Shown here piece by piece: positions 1 through 4,248 of a stretch of DNA of 5,476 nt (position 1 is the stretch's first letter; each line of letters starts with the position of its first letter). This DNA comes from SAR202 cluster bacterium. GTDB lineage: Bacteria; Chloroflexota; Dehalococcoidia; UBA3495. The position numbers were made by a program, and so were the translations under genes. The stretch lies in NCBI GenBank assembly GCA_009392075.1, contig VFHG01000022.1, positions 1-5,476 on the forward strand. The letters are read 5' to 3'. The notes below the pieces were generated by a model, which was not told the DNA's origin, did no database searches, and saw only the letters and a list, made by a program, of their open reading frames with translations.

Positions 1-1404
1 ACAGGCGATGATCAAAACTGACACCAGTACCAGGATCGAGAAAGTCAGGACTGGGGCGGGTCCCAGCAGCATCCAGAACGCAAAGGCGGCCAAAGAAGCG
101 ATTATCACTGCCGGCACGAAGTAGGAGGCCACTTGGTCGGCCAGCCGTTGGATCGGCGCCTTGGAGCCCTGGGCCTCTTCCACCATGCGGATTATCTGGG
201 CCAGGACCGTCTCGCCGCCCACCTGGGTGGCTTCGAAATATAAAGCGCCGTTGGAGTTCATCGTTGCGCCGTAGACCTTTTGACCGGGGACTTTTTCCAC
301 CGGCATGCTTTCGCCGGTGAGCATCGATTCGTCCACCGCCGAATAGCCGTCCGTCACCAAGCCGTCCACCGGTAACTTCTCTCCTGGGCGCACCAAGACG
401 GTGTCGCCGATGACAACTTGGTCCACCAGTATGTCTATCTCCTCACCGCCGCGCACTACCCGCGCCGAGGTGGGCCGCAGACCGATCAGCCGTCTTATAG
501 CCTCGGAGGTACGGCCCCGGGCTCCGGCCTCTAGGAACCGGCCCAGCAGGATAAGAGCGATGATGATGGCCGCTGTGTCGAAATAAACCTTGGCCTCGAT
601 GCCGTTGTCAGCCAGCACCCCAGGGGAAAAAGCATCCAGCAAGACCACAACAGCGCTGTAAACATAAGCGACCGCGGTGCCCAGGGCGATAAGGGTGTGC
701 ATGTTGGAGGTTCCATGCCGCAAAGCGCCCAGTCCGGAGGAGTAAAAGTTGGACCCGGCCCAGAATTGCACCGGTGTCGCCAGCGCCCATAGCAGGAAGG
801 GATAGAAGCCTTGTCCCATGAAGCTGGAAACCCAAGGAAAGGCATCAAAGGTGCCCAGGAACAGGAGTATCGCGCCGGTCCCGGCAAATATAAGGCGGTT
901 GCGCAGCTCACGGATCTCTTTAACCTTGGAGAGCCTTTCCAGTTCCCTTTCCTGGTCCCCCGAGTCGTTGAAGCATTCCACACGATAACCAGATTCTTCC
1001 ACCGCTTTCTGTAGGTCGGCAAGCTCGGCGATGCCAGGCACAAATTCGACCGTTGCCCTCTCCACGCCCAGGTTCACGTCGGCCTGAGCAACTCCGGGCA
1101 CGCCGCGGAGGGCGTTCTCGATATGGCTAACACAGGCCGAACAGGTCATTCCACCGATGTTCAGCGACGCCGTTTGGGTGCCAAGTTTATATCCTGCCCC
1201 GAAGACGGCGTCTTGTATCACCTGGAACGGAACCTCGGAGGAATCGAATTCCACCAGAGCTTTTTCCGTGCCCAGATTGACCGATGCCTCCAGCATGCCA
1301 GGAACGTCCATAAGGGCGTTCTCGACGTGACCCACGCAGGCGGCGCAGGTCATACCCTCAACGGGCAGGCTGATTTTCTTGATGCCTTTATCTGTTGTCG
1401 CCAT
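1..1404 (-). CDS. copA: Copper-translocating P1B-type ATPase, N-terminal 468 residues (3' end outside window)
   Basis: Inner-membrane pump that uses ATP to export Cu(I), or possibly Ag(I), from the cytoplasm. In order: HMA domain 1 with GMTCAAC (Cys20, Cys23); HMA domain 2 with GMTCSAC (Cys88, Cys91); a charged linker at about 145-168; hydrophobic segments at about 169-190, 199-213, 233-255 and 272-291; the actuator domain with DESMLTGES (358-366); then two more hydrophobic segments at about 424-447 and 450 onward. The window ends at Cys468, which by family position (VLIIAC) is the first Cys of the CPC ion-binding motif. The phosphorylation (DKTGT) and nucleotide-binding domains lie outside, so about half of a usual ~800-residue protein is visible. 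ATG at 1404 is the only start available: the frame is open upstream to the TAG at 1504-1506 but has no ATG, GTG or TTG. The Shine-Dalgarno match is weak (GGA 11 nt upstream), so translation may be coupled to upstream ORFs. It is the last visible gene of the csoR operon. Cu(I) rather than Zn/Cd specificity follows from the twin GMTCxxC domains and the CsoR neighbour; the CPC motif is not fully visible. Confidence 0.95.
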   Translation of the reverse strand, partial: MATTDKGIKKISLPVEGMTCAACVGHVENALMDVPGMLEASVNLGTEKALVEFDSSEVPFQVIQDAVFGAGYKLGTQTASLNIGGMTCSACVSHIENALRGVPGVAQADVNLGVERATVEFVPGIAELADLQKAVEESGYRVECFNDSGDQERELERLSKVKEIRELRNRLIFAGTGAILLFLGTFDAFPWVSSFMGQGFYPFLLWALATPVQFWAGSNFYSSGLGALRHGTSNMHTLIALGTAVAYVYSAVVVLLDAFSPGVLADNGIEAKVYFDTAAIIIALILLGRFLEAGARGRTSEAIRRLIGLRPTSARVVRGGEEIDILVDQVVIGDTVLVRPGEKLPVDGLVTDGYSAVDESMLTGESMPVEKVPGQKVYGATMNSNGALYFEATQVGGETVLAQIIRMVEEAQGSKAPIQRLADQVASYFVPAVIIASLAAFAFWMLLGPAPVLTFSILVLVSVLIIAC

Positions 1405-1418
1405 CTTTATAGTTCCAA

Positions 1419-1514
1419 TTACCGGTCGGCCTGCTCGCTCAGCAGTTCCAAGCCGCTCGATCCTTGAATGCGGACCGTTTCGCCGAGGTGTGTTCCGCGC
1501 GTGCTATGCACCAT
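1419..1514 (-). CDS. Possible 31-codon small ORF bridging the DUF1330 gene and copA
   Basis: This short ATG-to-TAA frame starts inside the last codons of the tandem-DUF1330 gene (11-nt overlap) and stops 14 nt before the copA ATG. It fills what would otherwise be a 99-nt gap. The predicted peptide runs from [12 protein letters not shown] to a Leu/Glu-rich tail ending LLSEQADR. It has no Cys, no signal peptide and no membrane segment. Most codons end in G or C, as in the neighbours. No clear Shine-Dalgarno sequence precedes it; the nearest purine run (AAAGGAAA) is about 14 nt upstream, so initiation would depend on translational coupling. I do not recognise the peptide. It could be a real small protein, a coupling leader for copA, or a chance frame. 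Confidence 0.25.
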   Translation of the reverse strand: MVHSTRGTHLGETVRIQGSSGLELLSEQADR

Positions 1515-2109
1515 CGGCAAAAATGAGATTTCCTTTGGAGGCGCTCTGACGTAGCTTTTTTAGGTCGGCATACTCTGGGGAGTTGTACCATTCTTTGACC
1601 CGATTGATGCTCTCGAACTCCAGCACCACCAACCGCTTTGGAGCCCAGGACCCCTCAAAGACCTCGCCGGAGGCCCCACGGATCAAGTAGGTGCCGCCGA
1701 ACGCCGCCACTGTGGCAGGAACACCTGCCGCATACTTGGCGTAGGTCTCCGGGTCAGTTACTTCGATGTCTCCCACCAGATAGCCCGGCGTTCCCGTCCC
1801 TCTACCTTGGGCGAGTGGCTCGACGCCCTCCGCGACCAGCAACGTCCCCGTGGACGCGCTCTGTCGCAGTTTGGTCAGCTCCTTATACTCATCCGAGTAG
1901 TACCAACTCTTGATGGTGTCTACGTCTTTATACTCAGCCAGCACAAACCGCTTCGGGTTCCAATCGCCTTCGCATGGCTCACATTTGTCGGGTCCCCGCA
2001 CCAGGTATCTGCCGCCGAACGCTCCGCTGCTTGCGGGCACCAGGCCGGCGTATTTGGCAAATGTGTCTGGGTCGGTGACATTTATGTCTCCGATTACGTA
2101 TGCGGACAT
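1504..2109 (-). CDS. Tandem DUF1330 protein (two fused domains) with a CxxC motif in the first domain
   Basis: Two copies of the DUF1330 fold, a ferredoxin-like alpha/beta dimeric barrel, sit in one 201-residue chain. Domain 1 is about residues 3-95 and domain 2 about 109-200, joined by a Gly/Thr-rich linker (GRGTGTPG). Known DUF1330 proteins are usually single domains of ~95 residues that pair as dimers, so this chain could form an intramolecular pair. By eye about 51 of ~91 aligned positions match between the halves, including VTDP, AFGG.YL, GxW.PKR and KLRQSAS. Domain 1 alone has Cys43-Glu-Pro-Cys46, which includes a one-residue insertion relative to domain 2 (EVFEG there). There is no signal peptide or membrane segment, so it is probably cytoplasmic. 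The start is supported by GGAG 8 nt upstream of the ATG, 20 nt after the csoR stop. It lies between csoR and copA, so it is probably copper-induced. No biochemical function is established for DUF1330. A role in copper handling is inference from position and the CxxC pair. Confidence 0.85.
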   Translation of the reverse strand: MSAYVIGDINVTDPDTFAKYAGLVPASSGAFGGRYLVRGPDKCEPCEGDWNPKRFVLAEYKDVDTIKSWYYSDEYKELTKLRQSASTGTLLVAEGVEPLAQGRGTGTPGYLVGDIEVTDPETYAKYAAGVPATVAAFGGTYLIRGASGEVFEGSWAPKRLVVLEFESINRVKEWYNSPEYADLKKLRQSASKGNLIFADGA

Positions 2110-2129
2110 TTTTTACTCTCCGGCAATCA

Positions 2130-2396
2130 TTATTTAGTCGAAAGGATGTACAGGTCCTTGAGCTCTTCCACAATCTCTTCGGCGCGTCCCGACTGGATAC
2201 CTTCCACCACACAGGATTTCAGGTGTCCTTCAAGCAACAGGCTCTCCATCTTCTCGATGGCCCGGCGGACGGCGTAGGTCTGCTTCAGAACATCAACACA
2301 GTATTTGTCCTCATCCAGCATCTTCCGGATGCCGGCTAGATGGCCTTCGATGTAGCTCATCCGCTTGAGGGCGTCTTGTTTAACTTCGGAAAACAT
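2130..2396 (-). CDS. csoR: CsoR-family copper-sensing transcriptional repressor
   Basis: A small all-alpha DNA-binding protein that, in this family, represses copper-export genes and releases DNA on binding Cu(I). Counting from the ATG at 2396 it has 88 residues, normal for the family. The ligand set is Cys33, His58 and Cys62, with the 25- and 4-residue spacings of known CsoR proteins. The second-shell residues Tyr32 and Glu78 are also in the expected places (Tyr35 and Glu81 in the M. tuberculosis protein). No N-terminal His is present, which argues against an RcnR-type Ni/Co sensor. The retained His argues against the persulfide sensor CstR. A longer frame from TTG at 2444 exists, but it would put the operator inside the coding region. 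The ATG at 2396 has GGAGG 7 nt upstream, so the shorter form is chosen. It is first in the operon and probably autoregulated through the inverted repeat at 2411-2433. Confidence 0.93.
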   Translation of the reverse strand: MFSEVKQDALKRMSYIEGHLAGIRKMLDEDKYCVDVLKQTYAVRRAIEKMESLLLEGHLKSCVVEGIQSGRAEEIVEELKDLYILSTK

Positions 2397-2403
2397 TGCG
2401 GTT

Positions 2404-2408
2404 CCTCC
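2404..2408 (-). promoter_or_regulatory. Strong Shine-Dalgarno sequence that fixes the csoR start
   Basis: GGAGG on the minus strand, 7 nt before the ATG at 2396-2394. It selects this ATG over the in-frame TTG 48 nt further upstream, which would add 16 Gly/Pro/Lys/Arg-rich residues not expected in the family. Confidence 0.8.
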
Positions 2409-2410
2409 CC

Positions 2411-2433
2411 ACCCATACCCCCTGGGGATGGGT
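2411..2433. promoter_or_regulatory. Probable CsoR operator (23-bp G/C-tract inverted repeat)
   Basis: Read on the plus strand, the left arm is ACCCATACCCC, the spacer CT and the right arm GGGGATGGGT. As a 23-bp dyad it has one mismatched pair (positions 7/17) and a 3-bp unpaired centre. C-tract/G-tract palindromes with ATACCCC-like flanks are the known type of CsoR operator. It lies between the predicted transcription start (near 2438) and the csoR Shine-Dalgarno sequence. A bound repressor there would block initiation or promoter clearance of the csoR-DUF1330-copA operon. The identification rests on pattern and position, with no binding data. Confidence 0.75.
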
Positions 2434-2444
2434 TTACGCTTCAA

Positions 2445-2473
2445 ATACTACGGCGTAAAAACTGGCTTGTCAA
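2445..2473 (-). promoter_or_regulatory. Sigma70-type promoter of the csoR-DUF1330-copA operon
   Basis: On the minus strand a perfect -35 TTGACA (2473-2468) is followed by a 17-nt spacer and a -10 TAGTAT (2450-2445, four of six consensus bases). The transcription start would fall near 2438, about 5 nt upstream of the operator edge, giving a ~42-nt leader. The good -35 and ideal spacing suit a promoter that is strong when not repressed. Confidence 0.7.
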
Positions 2474-2493
2474 ATTTGCAGCTCGGATATGTT
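2467..2493 (+). promoter_or_regulatory. Weak candidate promoter for the divergent decarboxylase genes
   Basis: A plus-strand TTGTCA (2467-2472, five of six -35 bases) is followed after a short 15-nt spacer by TATGTT (2488-2493, four of six). It overlaps the minus-strand TTGACA of the copper promoter. An alternative pair, TTTACG (2433-2438) and TAAAAA (2456-2461) with a 17-nt spacer, is no better. A promoter for the plus-strand unit must be near, but the sequence does not settle which. Confidence 0.2.
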
Positions 2494-2534
2494 AGGCTGA
2501 CCCAATCTGCTAATCAAAGCGGGATGGAGCAGCC

Positions 2535-3029
2535 ATGGACGCCCATGGATTCTGGGCGGCGTTGAAAGGACGGGGACTGAATTTCTTCTCTGGAGTCCCC
2601 GATTCCACATTCCAGAACGCCTACAACCTCATGGTGGAAGACCCGGACATCCGCTACATCCCGGCGGTGCGGGAGGACGTGGCCTTGGGCATTGCCAGCG
2701 CAACGTATTTCACGGGGGGGTTGGGCGGCGTCATCATGCAGAACTCCGGTGTGGGTAACCTGGTCAACCCCCTGACATCGTTCAACCTGATGTATAGGAT
2801 TCCAGCGGTTCTCATCGTGGGATGGCGCGGTTACGGCGGACCGCCCAACGACGCACCGGAACATTGGATCATGGGCGCCAAAACTCCAGAGTTCTTCAAA
2901 CTGATGGAGGTCCCATACGAGATCCTGGAACCGGATAACCTCGAAGCCGCTCTGGACCGTCTCCTGGCCAACATCAGAGAACGTTCAGTACCCGGTGCAC
3001 TGCTGGTCCGCTCCGAGGTTATCACATGA
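2535..3029 (+). CDS. comD: Sulfopyruvate/phosphonopyruvate decarboxylase, alpha subunit (ThDP-dependent)
   Basis: The pyrimidine-binding half of a thiamine-diphosphate decarboxylase that removes CO2 from 3-sulfopyruvate (giving sulfoacetaldehyde) or 3-phosphonopyruvate (giving phosphonoacetaldehyde). At 164 residues it matches the small split alpha subunits known from methanogens rather than the single-chain ~380-residue phosphonopyruvate decarboxylases. Visible motifs are GVPDS (20-24), the cofactor-activating Glu47 in VREDVALGIA, MQNSGVGNLVNPLTS (68-82) and GWRG plus DAPEH (96-110), all typical of this family. The ATG at 2535 has GGAG 5 nt upstream. The gene overlaps the beta gene by ATGA, implying coupled translation and a stable complex. 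It is cytoplasmic. No PEP mutase, sulfoacetaldehyde acetyltransferase or sulfolactate dehydrogenase gene is in the window, so the true substrate cannot be decided; the symbol is by homology only. Confidence 0.85.
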   Translation: MDAHGFWAALKGRGLNFFSGVPDSTFQNAYNLMVEDPDIRYIPAVREDVALGIASATYFTGGLGGVIMQNSGVGNLVNPLTSFNLMYRIPAVLIVGWRGYGGPPNDAPEHWIMGAKTPEFFKLMEVPYEILEPDNLEAALDRLLANIRERSVPGALLVRSEVIT

Positions 3030-3592
3030 TCGCCCGTTACCAGGCCATCGAGAGAATCTTGTCGCACGTCCAGAGCAACGACCTCGTGGTTAGCACCACG
3101 GGCATGATCTCCAGGGAACTGTTCTCCCTCGACGACCGGCCGGGAAACTTCTACATGATCGGATCGATGGGTCTTGCCTCGGCTATGGGACTGGGTCTGG
3201 CCATCCAGGCGCCTCACAAGCGGATATTCGTGCTGGAGGGGGACGGAAGCGCCCTCATGAGTCTGGGAACACTCCCCCTGATCGCATCGGAAGGGCCACC
3301 GAACCTGGTGCACGTCATCTTGGACAACGAGGTCTATGAGTCAACCGGCGGCCAAACCTCGATCAGTTCCAGGTTCGACCTAGCCCAGACGGCCGCCAGC
3401 GCCGGTTATCCCTGGACGCGCCGGGTAGATGGCATCGAAGAGCTGGAATCTGCCCTAATGAAAGCGAAAAACACCAGCCATCTCAGCCTGATCCTAATCA
3501 AAGTCGGCATCGCCCCCGTAGAGGGCATACCCCGTGTCTCCCACACGCCGGAAGAGATACGCGACCGGTTTAAAACGGCAGTCCAGTCCTAG
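3026..3592 (+). CDS. comE: Sulfopyruvate/phosphonopyruvate decarboxylase, beta subunit (ThDP-dependent)
   Basis: The diphosphate-binding half of the same enzyme, 188 residues, the usual length for split beta subunits. The N-terminal STTGMISREL (23-32) and GSMGLASAMGLGLA (46-59) are family hallmarks. GDGS (72-75) starts the ThDP/Mg2+ motif, which ends at about DNEVYESTGGQ (100-110). The spacing between GDG and the closing Asn is normal, so the cofactor site looks intact. The start ATG overlaps the alpha stop codon (ATGA at 3026-3029). The two halves together restore one complete active site at the subunit interface. The gene ends in TAG, 14 nt before the lipoprotein start, so the three genes are probably cotranscribed. 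Other ThDP families such as acetolactate synthase are excluded by the STTGMISREL and GSMG motifs. Confidence 0.87.
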   Translation: MIARYQAIERILSHVQSNDLVVSTTGMISRELFSLDDRPGNFYMIGSMGLASAMGLGLAIQAPHKRIFVLEGDGSALMSLGTLPLIASEGPPNLVHVILDNEVYESTGGQTSISSRFDLAQTAASAGYPWTRRVDGIEELESALMKAKNTSHLSLILIKVGIAPVEGIPRVSHTPEEIRDRFKTAVQS

Positions 3593-3606
3593 GCAGGGGC
3601 GGACTC

Positions 3607-4176
3607 ATGGTTAGTAGGTTGCTGATAACAGCATCTGTGGGCGTCATGGTCCTGGCAGGGGCTTGCGGAAGAGAAACCTCTGCTCCGGAGAGACCGGCTA
3701 GCCGGTCAACCGAATCGCCCACGGCGATACCCACCTCCGAGCCAACCCATACACCCGCGGCAATAATCGGCCCCAATGAAGCTTGGGTGCGCTACGACGC
3801 CGCCATCCGCGTAGAGCCTGGTATCCCGCTAGCGTTCTACGTCCGAGGCAACGCCCTTTACGGGTTGGGCCAGTTCCAGCTAGCGATACGGGACTACGAT
3901 AAAGCCCTACGCCTCGACCCAAGGTTCGTGCTAGGCGACCTCATTCGGGGACTTGTTCTTGACGAACTGGACCAGCACATGCAGGCCGTCGAGAACTACG
4001 ACCAGGCCATCAACCTGTCCTCCGACTTCACGCACGCCTTCATCGGACGCACACTGGCCCACGCCGCTCTCGGCAACGACGCCGAAGCTCAACAGGATAC
4101 AGACCGGGCCGTTGAGCTTGGCGCCAACCGAGAGCAGATGGAAGCAGGGTTAGCGGAGATTACAGAGCAGCGGTAG
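3607..4176 (+). CDS. TPR-repeat lipoprotein
   Basis: A 189-residue exported protein. The N-terminus has Arg4, a hydrophobic core (5-18) and a lipobox-like LAGAC ending at Cys20, which would be lipidated after signal peptidase II cleavage. The Ala at -3 is less usual than Leu. A Ser/Thr/Pro-rich linker (about 25-55, with TPTSEPTHTPA-like sequence) follows, as is common in Gram-positive-like and Chloroflexota lipoproteins. The rest is TPR helices: a possible first half-repeat at 57-71, then three 34-residue units at about 72-105, 106-139 and 140-173 with the W/Y-G-A-Y-A-P pattern. TPRs bind proteins, so a scaffolding role outside the membrane is plausible; the partner is unknown. The ATG at 3607 follows AGGGG with a 7-nt gap. 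It is probably the third gene of the decarboxylase operon, although an extracytoplasmic scaffold has no obvious link to a cytoplasmic enzyme. Confidence 0.85.
   Translation: MVSRLLITASVGVMVLAGACGRETSAPERPASRSTESPTAIPTSEPTHTPAAIIGPNEAWVRYDAAIRVEPGIPLAFYVRGNALYGLGQFQLAIRDYDKALRLDPRFVLGDLIRGLVLDELDQHMQAVENYDQAINLSSDFTHAFIGRTLAHAALGNDAEAQQDTDRAVELGANREQMEAGLAEITEQR
3692..3707. repeat. 16-bp perfect palindrome inside the lipoprotein linker
   Basis: GACCGGCTAGCCGGTC is its own reverse complement over all 16 bases. It lies within the codons for Arg-Pro-Ala-Ser-Arg-Ser of the Ser/Thr/Pro linker, about 85 nt after the lipoprotein start. It could be a protein-binding dyad, an mRNA hairpin seed, or chance in weakly constrained linker sequence. 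Confidence 0.6.
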
Positions 4177-4243
4177 CGGCTACCCCTCGTACTCGACCAT
4201 CGCCGCCGAGCACGGTCTGTTGGAGCCTAAGGACGAGGAGTAG
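4154..4243 (+). pseudogene. Possible 3' relic of a lost gene (start-less coding-like stretch)
   Basis: In the +1 frame relative to the TPR gene's end, an open stretch with no start codon runs from after a TAG at 4151-4153 to a TAG at 4241-4243. The part beyond the TPR stop reads YPSYSTIAAEHGLLEPKDEE and then stop. About 18 of those 20 codons end in G or C, which is what a real coding 3' end looks like in this G+C-rich DNA. It resembles the acidic C-terminus of a soluble protein, but I do not recognise which. It may be the leftover end of a deleted gene or a frameshifted extension of the TPR gene; chance is also possible. Confidence 0.3.
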
Positions 4244-4248
4244 CTAGG

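Noticed and set aside
531..1043. 170-codon minus-strand frame overlapping copA
   Set aside because: It is out of frame with an unambiguous CopA, lacks any family motif, and is Trp/Ser/Pro-rich as shadow frames are.
1431..1445. Hairpin CTGCT-cgctc-AGCAG before copA as terminator or attenuator
   Set aside because: Only 5 bp of stem and no T-run; too weak to call.
1123..1467. 114-codon plus-strand frame opposite the CopA metal-binding domains
   Set aside because: It is antisense to clear GMTCxxC coding sequence, with no Shine-Dalgarno sequence or recognisable domain.
1807..2277. 156-codon plus-strand frame opposite the DUF1330 and csoR genes
   Set aside because: It spans two well-supported genes and their gap on the other strand; the composition is not protein-like for a family I know.
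2533..2549. Direct repeat CCATGGA twice, 10 nt apart, at the decarboxylase start
   Set aside because: The second ATG is out of frame and the repeat is only 7 bp; probably chance.
2831..3313. 160-codon minus-strand frame opposite the decarboxylase genes
   Set aside because: It is antisense to both ThDP-binding subunits and is His/Gln/Arg-rich shadow sequence.
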